Assembly (NCBI GenBank): GCA_016219595.1
Contig: JACRLY010000043.1
Coordinates: forward strand, 1-33,502
Direction of reading: 5' to 3'
Origin: Ignavibacteriota bacterium
GTDB lineage: Bacteria > Bacteroidota > Ignavibacteria > Kapaibacteriales > UBA2268
DNA length: 33,502 nucleotides
Position 1 is the first letter of the stretch. The number at the start of each line of letters is the position of its first letter. Below are positions 7,627 through 15,491 of this stretch, in pieces. The notes below the pieces were generated by a model. It was not told the DNA's origin. It saw nothing but the letters and a program-made list of their open reading frames with translations, and made no database searches. The position numbers and the translations under genes were made by a program.

Positions 7627-9969
7627 ATGGCAGACAAAACATTAGTAATTGTAGAATCACCTGCAAAAGCAAAAACCATAAATAAATATTTGGGCAAAAA
7701 TTATATTGTCGAAGCTTCTGTAGGACATATTAAAGACCTTATTTCATTTCGTCTTGGCGTCGATGTCAAGAATGATTTTAAACCTTTATATACTGCTATA
7801 AGGGGTAAAAGCCAGGTTATAAAAAAATTAAAGGAAGCTTCAAAATCCACAAAAAGTGTTTTGCTTGCGACAGACCCCGACCGTGAAGGAGAAGCAATTG
7901 CCTGGCATATTGCCGAAGAAATAAAAAATGATAATGAAAATATAAAAAGAGTTTTATTTAATGAAATTACGAAAACCGGAGTTGAAAAAGGATTAAAGGA
8001 ATTAAGAGAACTCGATGAGAATTTATTTATGTCTCAGCAGGCACGCAGAGTAATGGACAGGCTCATCGGTTACCAGGTTTCTCCGTTTGTATCGCGTGCA
8101 ATGATTAATAAAACCGCGAAATCATTATCTGCCGGCAGGGTTCAATCAGTAGCTTTAAGATTAATATGCAAACTTGAAAAGGAAATTCAGAATTTTCTTC
8201 CCATCGATTATTGGACTATACTCGGTGAATTTGCTTCAGATGCCAAGAAAACTTTTAAAGCAAAACTTGTTGGCATCAATGGTCGAAGTATAGTCAATCC
8301 TGAAGGCTCATCAAGGGCAGAAAATGAATCCGAGCAAAAAATGCTTGACGAAAAACTTGCTTCGATGAATTATATCCGCTCGGAAGAGGAAGCTGTTTCA
8401 CTGATTGATAAAATAAAGAAGGAAAATTATTCAATCAGCGATATAATCAAAAAACAAGTAAACAGGAAAGCTCCCGCACCTTTCACAACCAGCAGTCTTC
8501 AGCAGGAAGCATCGAGAAGGCTTGGTTTCCCAAACAAGAAGACTATGTCGGTTGCACAAAAACTTTATGAAGGTGTTACTCTCGGTAAAGAAGGTGAAGT
8601 AGGTCTTATCACTTATATGAGGACTGACTCGGTCAGATTGAGTCCCGAAGCACAGCAGGCTGCAAGAGAGCATATAAGTAAAACTTTCGGTAATGATTAT
8701 CTTCCTGAATCGATACCCGTGTTTACATCAAAATCCAAAAATGTACAGGATGCGCATGAAGCTATCAGACCTACAAGTCTTGAATATACTCCTGCAGAAA
8801 TAAAAAAATTAATAGACAAAGACCATGCTGCATTGTATGAATTAATTTATAACAGGTTTCTTGCTTCACAAATGAAAGAAGCAGTTTATGAGCAAACTTC
8901 AATAGAAATAGCCGGGGGTGATTATCTTTTCAGAATTACAGGTTCTGTTGTCATTTTCAAAGGATACCTTGCGGTTTATGAAGATGATAAAGATGATAAA
9001 AACGGTAATGGGAACGGCAATGGGAAAGATACTGCAGCTTCTTTACCGAAGAATTTGAAAAAGGATATGAAATTAAATTTGAATGATGTGGAATCAGTTA
9101 AATCGCAGACAAAACCACCTGCACGTTACAATGCCGCAAGTCTTGTGAAAGAGCTTGACGAACTTGGCATTGGAAGACCAAGCACGTATGCAGCTATCGT
9201 AAGCACTTTGCTGGACAGGGAATATATTAACCAGGACAAAAAGTCATTTGTTCCTACTGAACTCGGTTTTGATGTCAATAATATTCTGATTAATAATTTT
9301 CCCGATTTGTTCAATGTTAAATTCACAGCCGAGATGGAGGAAGAATTAGACCTCGTGGCAGAAGGAACAAAAACATATCTCGAGATGATGAATGATTTTT
9401 ATAATCCGTTCAAAGATTCATTGCATCATGCTAACGAACATGCGGATATTCCTCAAATAATTTGCGATAAATGCGGGGCACCGATGGAAATAAAAGTCAG
9501 CAGGCGGGGGAGATTCCTTGGGTGTACTAATTATCCTGAATGTAAAAATACTAAACCGCTTCCAAAAGAAGAGAAAGCCGAAAAATCAGAACCCGAAATA
9601 GCAGAAGGAATTTTCTGCGATGTGTGCGGAAAACAAATGGTTATCCGCCAAAGTAAATTCGGTAAATTTTACGGATGTATAGATTATCCGAATTGCAAAG
9701 GAACAAAACCGATTTCAACTAATATCAATTGTCCGAAGTGTAAAGAAGGAATAATACTCGAAAGATTCAGCCCCAAATCAAAAAAGAAATTCTGGGGATG
9801 TTCCCGCTATCCTGATTGTGATTATCTTTCCAATCATGAACCTGTTAATCAGAAATGTGAAAAATGCGGACATGATTATATTGAAGTTCATTTCAAAAAG
9901 GTTGATGACAACTGGGTGAAATACCTGAAATGTCCCGAGTGTAAAGAGAATTATGAGATAAAAGCTTAA
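7627..9969 (+). CDS. topA: DNA topoisomerase I (type IA)
   Basis: Relaxes negative supercoils by a single-strand break with a 5'-phosphotyrosine link. The 780-residue product starts MADKTLVIVESPAKAKTI, the Toprim domain with Glu10. DPDREGEA at 83-90 gives the metal-binding acidic residues. The catalytic Tyr is Tyr330 in GLITYMRTDS. GIGRPSTYA follows in the core. Four C-terminal Cys4 zinc ribbons follow, starting CDKCGAP, CDVCGKQ, CPKCKEG and CEKCGHD. A short Asp/Gly/Asn-rich loop near residue 460 looks like a species-specific linker. I chose the ATG at 7627 because GGAG lies 6 nt before it; an in-frame TTG at 7600 would add nine unlikely residues. The stop overlaps that of the convergent gene. 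Confidence 0.97.
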   Translation: MADKTLVIVESPAKAKTINKYLGKNYIVEASVGHIKDLISFRLGVDVKNDFKPLYTAIRGKSQVIKKLKEASKSTKSVLLATDPDREGEAIAWHIAEEIKNDNENIKRVLFNEITKTGVEKGLKELRELDENLFMSQQARRVMDRLIGYQVSPFVSRAMINKTAKSLSAGRVQSVALRLICKLEKEIQNFLPIDYWTILGEFASDAKKTFKAKLVGINGRSIVNPEGSSRAENESEQKMLDEKLASMNYIRSEEEAVSLIDKIKKENYSISDIIKKQVNRKAPAPFTTSSLQQEASRRLGFPNKKTMSVAQKLYEGVTLGKEGEVGLITYMRTDSVRLSPEAQQAAREHISKTFGNDYLPESIPVFTSKSKNVQDAHEAIRPTSLEYTPAEIKKLIDKDHAALYELIYNRFLASQMKEAVYEQTSIEIAGGDYLFRITGSVVIFKGYLAVYEDDKDDKNGNGNGNGKDTAASLPKNLKKDMKLNLNDVESVKSQTKPPARYNAASLVKELDELGIGRPSTYAAIVSTLLDREYINQDKKSFVPTELGFDVNNILINNFPDLFNVKFTAEMEEELDLVAEGTKTYLEMMNDFYNPFKDSLHHANEHADIPQIICDKCGAPMEIKVSRRGRFLGCTNYPECKNTKPLPKEEKAEKSEPEIAEGIFCDVCGKQMVIRQSKFGKFYGCIDYPNCKGTKPISTNINCPKCKEGIILERFSPKSKKKFWGCSRYPDCDYLSNHEPVNQKCEKCGHDYIEVHFKKVDDNWVKYLKCPECKENYEIKA

Positions 9970-10718
9970 TTTATTCTTTTAATTTTTTCTAACTTTTCCA
10001 ATCCGATTTTCAATTCGATTGATAATCCGGGTGCGTGGTAACCGGGCAATCCATCTATAGATTTCCCTGCCGATGACCACCGTTTATCATACAATCCGAA
10101 TACATCAAGGTTTAGTGAATATCTTATGTTCAATCCTACCAGCAGATTTAATTTTTTTAAATAATCTTCAGTGATTTTTATTTTATAATCCAATCCACCA
10201 CCAAGATTCAAAAGTAAATTGAATTTGGTGAATCTTGCACTTCCGTTTTTAATCAATATATCTTGGTAATCAATTATTGAATCATTCCTCAAATCAAGGT
10301 GAGAAATCGAAGCCCCTAAGCCGAGAATGGGGTAGACCGTAATGTCATTAATCAAGTCATGATAGCCTTCCAATTCGAGAAATACTGAATAGGTTTTTAA
10401 AGCAGAATATTTTTCTGCTCCGGAATTCCTGTCGAATGGTATTCTCAAATCGAATGATAAAAAAATATTAGGAATACGATAAAATGGAAATGGGAAATGA
10501 TTTGAAGAATAATTCAGTCCGATATAGAATACATTCCCCGGTTCAATTTTTGGATAACCGTTTTCGGAGAGAATTGAATTTAATTCAGAGGGGCTGTCGA
10601 AATAAATTCCCTGCTTTAAACATATATGAGTGTATAAATCATACTCCGGCTTTTCTAATGCATGAGATGCATTAATTGATAAGAATAATAGAAATAATAT
10701 TAAAAATTTTATTTTCAT
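9966..10718 (-). CDS. Putative outer-membrane beta-barrel protein
   Basis: A 250-residue protein with a Sec signal peptide (MKIKFLILFLLFLSINASHA). Alternating polar/hydrophobic strands follow, such as VFYIGLNYSS, YSVFLELEGY, FNLLLNLGGGLDYKIKI and LLVGLNIRYSLNLDVFGLY, typical of an outer-membrane barrel of eight or so strands. No named family is recognised, and the function is unknown. It is convergent with topA; the TTAA at 9966-9969 supplies both stop codons. The gene starts only 12 bp beyond the terminator of the GT2 gene, so its promoter must overlap that region or it depends on read-through. Confidence 0.72.
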   Translation of the reverse strand: MKIKFLILFLLFLSINASHALEKPEYDLYTHICLKQGIYFDSPSELNSILSENGYPKIEPGNVFYIGLNYSSNHFPFPFYRIPNIFLSFDLRIPFDRNSGAEKYSALKTYSVFLELEGYHDLINDITVYPILGLGASISHLDLRNDSIIDYQDILIKNGSARFTKFNLLLNLGGGLDYKIKITEDYLKKLNLLVGLNIRYSLNLDVFGLYDKRWSSAGKSIDGLPGYHAPGLSIELKIGLEKLEKIKRIN

Positions 10719-10730
10719 TTTTACTTTATA

Positions 10731-10762
10731 AAAAAAAAGCCCGTATCTTCCGAAACGGGCTT
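10731..10762 (-). terminator. Rho-independent terminator after the GT2 gene
   Basis: On the minus strand, AAGCCCGT pairs perfectly with ACGGGCTT around a 10-nt loop and is followed by a run of T. It lies 17 bp past the GT2 stop and should end the MBL-lptE-GT2 transcript. Confidence 0.88.
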
Positions 10763-10779
10763 GTAAATATTTAATTTTA

Positions 10780-11451
10780 TTATTTGCTCAGTGCATGCCG
10801 CAATGACATGAAACCAACTGTTCCGAATCCTAACAGAAACATAACCTGGAAAGGAATTGCGGCAATTTCGAGATAATATGCAGAAATTGCAATTCCAACT
10901 ACATAATACAGTGCAAGCAGAAGCTCGATGAAGATTGTCGGACTAATTCTTTTTTGAACATATTTTTTCTTACGCCAATCATCACCGTTTTCAACAATCT
11001 TGTATTTTGGAGTTCTGGAAAATCCGGATTTAATATTAAGCAGAGCTTCCATTACGGCTTTAGTGTTATTGACTGCAAATCCCATGCTTCCGGCAAGGAA
11101 TACAGGAAATAACAACAGTCTTTTTCTCCAGTCCAAATGAATGGCACGCTGTGCATACATATAAAACAGGAATGTTGAAATTGAAGCAAGCACGAATACC
11201 GACATTAAAGTGTAATATTCGTCAAATCCCCCGATAGTATTTTTGATAACTACTAAAGGAACGTTCAACAAAGCAACAATAATAATAAAAGGAAAAACTA
11301 TGTTGCTTGTAAGATGAACAAAACATTCAAGTTTCATTTTCATAGAAAGGTCGGATTTCAAGACAGAAGGAAGCATTTTCTTTGCAGTTTCGACAGCACC
11401 TTTTGTCCATCGGAACTGCTGCGTCTTCAAAGCATTTATATCAGCAGGCAA
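10780..11451 (-). CDS. GT2 glycosyltransferase, C-terminal part (out of frame with its N-terminal part)
   Basis: The C-terminal half of a processive family-2 glycosyltransferase. It carries the acceptor/processivity motif QQFRW (in ALKTQQFRWTKGA), then several transmembrane segments that would form the polysaccharide channel. The frame also contains SPAELPADIN just before QQFRW, the part normally continuous with the catalytic domain encoded at 11436-12215. The ATG at 11451 is probably not a true start: it falls within the conserved PAELPADIN stretch and has no ribosome-binding site. Together with the upstream part it forms one broken gene. A strong terminator follows. Confidence 0.85.
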   Translation of the reverse strand: MPADINALKTQQFRWTKGAVETAKKMLPSVLKSDLSMKMKLECFVHLTSNIVFPFIIIVALLNVPLVVIKNTIGGFDEYYTLMSVFVLASISTFLFYMYAQRAIHLDWRKRLLLFPVFLAGSMGFAVNNTKAVMEALLNIKSGFSRTPKYKIVENGDDWRKKKYVQKRISPTIFIELLLALYYVVGIAISAYYLEIAAIPFQVMFLLGFGTVGFMSLRHALSK

Positions 11452-12215
11452 TTCAGCGGGAGAAAAATAAAGTTCCAGCCTTTTAACTGAGCCCTGTAAC
11501 TGAGGTCGAGGTCTTCAGTCAAAGTATCTGAATGCCAGTTACCCGCATCGTAAATGGCTGATTTACGCCAGATGCCGGCTGTGCCGTTAAAATTAATGAA
11601 GAATCCGGCTTTGTTACGAACCTGCTGTTCAATCACAAAGTGCCCATCGAGAGCAAGAGCCTGAGCCCTTGTCAGGAATGAATAATTTTCGTTTAGATGT
11701 TCCCATCTTGTCTGAACGCATCCGATTTTCTCATCCTGGAAATGCGGAATTGTCTGGCTAAGAAAATCGTCATGGGGAACAAAATCAGCATCGAAAATAG
11801 CGATGAATTCACCGCGGGCTTTTTCAAGTCCTTCTTTCAATGCACCGGCTTTGTATCCCTGTCGATTTGTCCTGTGGATATACTTGATGTCATAGCCTTG
11901 AAGGGCATAGTCATCAACGAGTCTCTTTGCAAGCTCTTGAGTTTCATCAGTTGAATCATCAAGTACCTGAATTTCAAGCTTGTCTTTTGGGTATTTAATA
12001 TTACAAACCGAACGAACTAATCGTTCGATAACATACATCTCGTTGAACATTGGCAGTTGTATTGTTACAACCGGCACATCCTCAGGCAGTTCGGCGTTTG
12101 GACGCTTGATCTTTAGGGTTTTGTGGTAGTAATATAGCATTATTAGTCCGTGGATGCCAAACCCAAAAAGGATGGTCAACGATATCAAGTAAATAAAGAG
12201 TATAAAATATTCCAT
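11436..12215 (-). CDS. GT2 glycosyltransferase, N-terminal catalytic part (frameshifted)
   Basis: The N-terminal part of a membrane glycosyltransferase related to cellulose-synthase-like and beta-mannan/glucan synthases. A membrane segment at residues 5-30 precedes a GT-A domain. It has the expected acidic residues: DDS at 86-88, DAD at 142-144 and TED at 233-235. A sugar polymer built from an NDP-sugar is the likely product; the sugar is not readable. After LKGWNFIF the frame leaves the family pattern and stops (LPLNCLLI), while the next frame carries on with SPAELPADIN. About five expected residues are also missing, so the lesion looks like a deletion of 1 mod 3 bases. lptE ends 72 bp upstream on the same strand. 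Confidence 0.88.
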   Translation of the reverse strand: MEYFILFIYLISLTILFGFGIHGLIMLYYYHKTLKIKRPNAELPEDVPVVTIQLPMFNEMYVIERLVRSVCNIKYPKDKLEIQVLDDSTDETQELAKRLVDDYALQGYDIKYIHRTNRQGYKAGALKEGLEKARGEFIAIFDADFVPHDDFLSQTIPHFQDEKIGCVQTRWEHLNENYSFLTRAQALALDGHFVIEQQVRNKAGFFINFNGTAGIWRKSAIYDAGNWHSDTLTEDLDLSYRAQLKGWNFIFLPLNCLLI

Positions 12216-12287
12216 AAGGAGTGATTCACCTCACCCGATTGTTAAAAATAATATTTAACAAAAAATATATCATTTATATTTTTTTCA

Positions 12288-12812
12288 TTACCAGCCTGAA
12301 ACAACTCCGAGTAAAATGTCATCTGAAATTTGTTCCAGGGCTTTTTCTATTGATTGATTTCTTTCTGCCTGTGCATTTGCTATGCTATATATATTGAAGG
12401 CAGTGAAATTTTTGCTGAATATCAGAGTCTTTTTAATTGCATCATAATATTCAACCTGACAAAGAACAACTATCTTTTTTTCCTTTTCTAATTCTCCGGG
12501 ATTAACCGTCATTGTTTCATCCCTTATGGAGCTGATGCTGACTGACAGCCTTGCGTCCCCGTTTCTTTCGACCAGACTTAAAGTCCCGTCACTCCTAAAT
12601 TTATCTGTCAGCAATTGAGTCAGCTGCTCCCTGTATTGTGGATTGCCGTACCCGCTTTTATCATTTACAGATGGTATGTATAATGTTTTTAAATGTTCCG
12701 GTACTGAACCGCCTGTAAACGAATAACATCCAAAAATTTGCACCAATACAAACATGCAAATTAAATAATGTATGTTAAGTAAAATATTACGGAAAAATGA
12801 ATAATTATTCAT
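12288..12812 (-). CDS. lptE: LPS-assembly lipoprotein LptE family
   Basis: A 174-residue lipoprotein. The signal peptide ends in the lipobox IFGC with Cys29. CYSFTGGSVPEHLKTLYIP follows; this opening (CY-SFTG-S-P-H-KT-IP) is characteristic of the LptE family in this phylum. The rest fits too: REQLTQLLTDKF, GELEKEKKIVV, and an ending ...DDILLGVVSGW. LptE plugs the LptD barrel in the outer membrane and helps insert lipopolysaccharide. It sits between the MBL hydrolase (30 bp upstream) and the GT2 gene (72 bp downstream) on the same strand, so all three may be co-transcribed. No lptD is in the window. Confidence 0.88.
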   Translation of the reverse strand: MNNYSFFRNILLNIHYLICMFVLVQIFGCYSFTGGSVPEHLKTLYIPSVNDKSGYGNPQYREQLTQLLTDKFRSDGTLSLVERNGDARLSVSISSIRDETMTVNPGELEKEKKIVVLCQVEYYDAIKKTLIFSKNFTAFNIYSIANAQAERNQSIEKALEQISDDILLGVVSGW

Positions 12813-12842
12813 TTTTTATGTCTATATAATTTTATGTAACTA

Positions 12843-13541
12843 CTAAGAATCATTACTTAATACTGATACAACACTGTCAAAGTCAATTATTTCGTCCAAA
12901 AACGGATTGAACTTTTTTTCATCGCCGATGGTTGTTGGTTCTCCATGACCGCTATAAACCATCATATCATCAGGTAATGTCAGTATTTTATTTTTAATTG
13001 AACTTAACAGAGTGTCAGTGGAACCACCCGGGAAATCAGTTCTGCCAACACTTCTGCAAAAAATTGTATCTCCAGTAAAAGCAACATTATTTTCAAAATT
13101 AACAAGGCAAATACCTCCTTCAGTATGACCGGGTGTATGAAGAACCTGGAATTCCAGCAAACCGCAATTAATTTTCATGCCATCTTCCAAATATATATCC
13201 GGAACAACTGCTTCTATTTCGAATGGTAATTTGAAAATTGAGGTTTCATTTGGTTTCAGCAACCTGTATTCATCATTTTTATGAACATATACAGGTGCAT
13301 TTGTATACCTCTTTAATTCTGCAGTGTCTAATGTATGGTCCCAATGAGTATGGGTTAAAATAATTTTTTCGATTTTTAAATTTCTTTTCTTAATGACAGG
13401 TAACAGGTGTGAGACAGCATCAGGAGGTGCGTCAATAACTATTGTAGGGGCAGATTCACTACCTGCCCCTACTGTTTGATTATCTATTACAAGATAACAA
13501 TTTGTTGCCAACGGACCACATTCAAATGGAATAATTTCCAT
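12843..13541 (-). CDS. MBL-fold metallo-hydrolase (glyoxalase II-like)
   Basis: A 232-residue metallo-beta-lactamase-fold hydrolase. The metal ligands are all visible: THTHWDH (His64, His66, Asp68, His69), His139 in HTPGHTEGG, Asp158 in FTGDTIF, and a late His in YSGHGEPT. The pattern GRTDFPGG fits the glyoxalase II/YcbL-like group, which hydrolyses thioesters; the substrate is not determined. Residues 24-33 (VGAGSESAPT) are encoded by a GC-rich inverted repeat that looks inserted between two strands of the N-terminal sheet, without breaking the frame. It is the first gene of a likely MBL-lptE-GT2 unit. A TAATTTTG box lies about 50 bp upstream. Confidence 0.92.
   Translation of the reverse strand: MEIIPFECGPLATNCYLVIDNQTVGAGSESAPTIVIDAPPDAVSHLLPVIKKRNLKIEKIILTHTHWDHTLDTAELKRYTNAPVYVHKNDEYRLLKPNETSIFKLPFEIEAVVPDIYLEDGMKINCGLLEFQVLHTPGHTEGGICLVNFENNVAFTGDTIFCRSVGRTDFPGGSTDTLLSSIKNKILTLPDDMMVYSGHGEPTTIGDEKKFNPFLDEIIDFDSVVSVLSNDS
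13444..13472. repeat. GC-rich palindromic element inside the MBL gene
   Basis: GTAGGGGCAG and CTGCCCCTAC form a perfect 10-bp inverted repeat around a 9-nt loop, much richer in GC than its surroundings. It encodes about ten residues in frame. Stems of this GTAGGGGC...GCCCCTAC type are common in small dispersed palindromic repeats of other bacteria. Only this one copy was seen in the window. Confidence 0.7.
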
Positions 13542-13550
13542 GTTTTTATA

Positions 13551-13683
13551 TTAATGATAACATCATTATCAAAATAACCAATTACTTGGATTCAAAATTA
13601 TAATCTTTTATTCGGAAAATAAAAAATATATTTTTCCACAGGCATAAATAAATATTGAAAAAACACATTTTTAATGATAACAT
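13551..13683. repeat. Pair of 13-bp direct repeats in a divergent intergenic region
   Basis: TTAATGATAACAT occurs at 13551-13563 and 13671-13683, exactly 120 bp apart, between the divergent MBL and thiolase genes. The first copy extends into a 6-bp inverted repeat (TGATAA-n5-TTATCA). The arrangement could be a pair of regulator-binding sites; this is inference. The remainder of the 278-bp region holds no gene. Confidence 0.4.
13593..13600 (-). promoter_or_regulatory. Candidate -7 box for the MBL-lptE-GT2 unit (TAATTTTG)
   Basis: TAATTTTG on the minus strand, identical to the box upstream of purA, lies 52 bp before the MBL start codon. No matching -33 element was found. Confidence 0.38.
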
Positions 13684-13819
13684 TCATATTAATTTTTGTC
13701 AAATTTTAATTAATTAAGTAAATTGTTATTCTATAAAAGAATAAATAAATATGATAAATTCATATATTCCGAATCGATATGAATATTAATTTTACAAATT
13801 TAGATTAAAGGAAATCAAA

Positions 13820-14992
13820 ATGGCAACAGTAATTTTATCAGCAGTTAGAACACCGATTGGTGCTTTCATGGGTTCATTATCATCATTATCTGCACCAAAA
13901 CTTGGAGCAATCGCAATAAGCGAATCAATTAAAAGGTCAGGATTGAAAAATGAAGATATTAATGAAGTTATTATGGGTAATGTCTTGTCTGCCGGAGTAG
14001 GGCAGGCACCTGCAAGGCAGGCAACTATTTATGCCGGGTTACCTGTTTCAGTACCTTGTATGACTATTAATAAAGTATGTGGAAGCGGTTTGAAGGCAGT
14101 TATGCTTGCGGACCAGTCAATTAAAACAGGGGATTCTGAAATTGCTGTCGCCGGAGGTATGGAATCAATGTCAAATGCTCCTTACCTATTATTTAAAGCA
14201 AGGACAGGATATAAGATGGGTAATGGAGAATTGACTGATTCGATGATTCATGACGGCTTGTGGGATGTTTACAACAATTTCCACATGGGTATGGCCGGTG
14301 AGTTGTGTGCAACGGAATGCAATATTACCAGGCAGGACCAGGATGAATTTGCCATAATCAGTTATAAGCGGGCTCTCGATGCTCAAAAGAATGGTTCTTA
14401 CAATGATGAAATTGTACCCGTTATAATTGAAGATAAAAAGGGACCGATTACAGTAAATAAAGATGAAGAACCAGAGAAAGTGAATTTTGACAAAGTACCA
14501 GCTTTAAAACCGGTATTTAAAAAGGATGGGACTGTAACAGCAGCAAACGCTTCTTCTATCGATGACGGTGCATCGGCTGTAGTTGTTGCTTCCGATGCAA
14601 AAGCAAAATCTTTAGGAGCAAAGCCCTTGGCTAAAATAATTTCTTATGCCACACATGCTCAAAAACCGGAATGGTTCACAACTGCCCCAACCGAAGCAAT
14701 AAAAAAAGCTGTTGAGAAAGCCGGAATTAAAATTGAAGAAATTGATTTATTTGAAGTAAATGAAGCATTTGCCTCCGTTGCTATTATTACACAAAGAAAT
14801 CTGAATATACCGATAGAAAAAATTAATGTACACGGAGGAGCAATAGCACTTGGGCATCCTATTGGTGCATCAGGAGCCAGAATACTTACTACACTGATTT
14901 ATGCCTTAAAGAAATATAATAAGAAATATGGGCTTGCTTCTTTGTGTATTGGCGGTGGAGAAGCTGTTGCTATGGTTATTGAAAATGTATAA
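13820..14992 (+). CDS. atoB: Acetyl-CoA acetyltransferase (thiolase)
   Basis: A 390-residue thiolase II-type enzyme that interconverts two acetyl-CoA and acetoacetyl-CoA; longer 3-ketoacyl substrates cannot be excluded. The three catalytic residues are visible: Cys87 in NKVCGSG, His346 in GHPIGASG and Cys376 in LCIGGGEA. AGGMESMSNAPY and NVHGGAIALGHP also fit. Length is typical. The start ATG has AAAGGA about 7 nt upstream. It stands alone: the MBL gene is divergent on the left, and a strong hairpin overlaps its stop on the right. No dehydrogenase or CoA-transferase partner lies nearby, so the pathway is not set by context. Confidence 0.93.
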   Translation: MATVILSAVRTPIGAFMGSLSSLSAPKLGAIAISESIKRSGLKNEDINEVIMGNVLSAGVGQAPARQATIYAGLPVSVPCMTINKVCGSGLKAVMLADQSIKTGDSEIAVAGGMESMSNAPYLLFKARTGYKMGNGELTDSMIHDGLWDVYNNFHMGMAGELCATECNITRQDQDEFAIISYKRALDAQKNGSYNDEIVPVIIEDKKGPITVNKDEEPEKVNFDKVPALKPVFKKDGTVTAANASSIDDGASAVVVASDAKAKSLGAKPLAKIISYATHAQKPEWFTTAPTEAIKKAVEKAGIKIEEIDLFEVNEAFASVAIITQRNLNIPIEKINVHGGAIALGHPIGASGARILTTLIYALKKYNKKYGLASLCIGGGEAVAMVIENV

Positions 14993-15011
14993 TCTCCCGC
15001 ATTTTCAATAA
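14976..15011 (+). terminator. 12-bp perfect hairpin over the thiolase stop codon
   Basis: TTATTGAAAATG (14976-14987) pairs exactly with CATTTTCAATAA (15000-15011) around a 12-nt loop; the stop codon is in the loop. No U-tract follows, so it may act as a terminator or as 3' protection of the mRNA. Confidence 0.5.
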
Positions 15012-15065
15012 AATATATTTAAAATTGAAGATAATTAAATATTTTTTTTCAAAAAGAGGATTGCC

Positions 15066-15491
15066 ATGAATAGAGGACTCATTACTATCGTCTTTGCTGT
15101 TTTGTTTGTATTTTCAACAGCACAAATATTTTCAAAAACAGCACCAAATACTAGAAAAGAATCTCAGGATGAAATACAAAGAAAAATTCAATTCATTGAT
15201 TACAGGACATCTACTAAAAGCAATGTAGAGTTTATGTTTTCAAACACAGGATATTTAGCTCATGAAGAGACGACTGATATTAATTTAACCAGAGTTGGAG
15301 TACCGGGTTGTACATGGCCCAGGGATTCAAAAAATACATATATTTTTGGTATGGGTATTTGTTTCGGAGCCAAAAAAGTATATAATGGCGATACTTTTAA
15401 TTTGTCTCATATAGCTTACAATCCGAGCACAGGAAGTAATTGGATGCGGGAAGGAAGAATTGAAGACGGGACTCGGTATAATGGTTCTTAA
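15066..15491 (+). CDS. T9SS-exported protein, N-terminal part (frameshifted)
   Basis: The first part of an exported protein of unknown function. A signal peptide lies within residues 1-22 (MNRGLITIVFAVLFVFSTAQ). A segment about a wild-type-looking domain follows (NVEFMFSNTGYLAHE, GVPGCTWPRDSKNTYIFGMG). The ATG has GAGG 6 nt upstream. The frame stops at TAA 15489-15491, just after DGTRYNGS. The next frame continues the same protein at once as NEEDRDLTTYPNG. Removing one T at about 15489 would join them as YNGSNEEDRD. This is therefore half of one gene, broken by a single extra base or an equivalent deletion. Confidence 0.8.
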   Translation: MNRGLITIVFAVLFVFSTAQIFSKTAPNTRKESQDEIQRKIQFIDYRTSTKSNVEFMFSNTGYLAHEETTDINLTRVGVPGCTWPRDSKNTYIFGMGICFGAKKVYNGDTFNLSHIAYNPSTGSNWMREGRIEDGTRYNGS

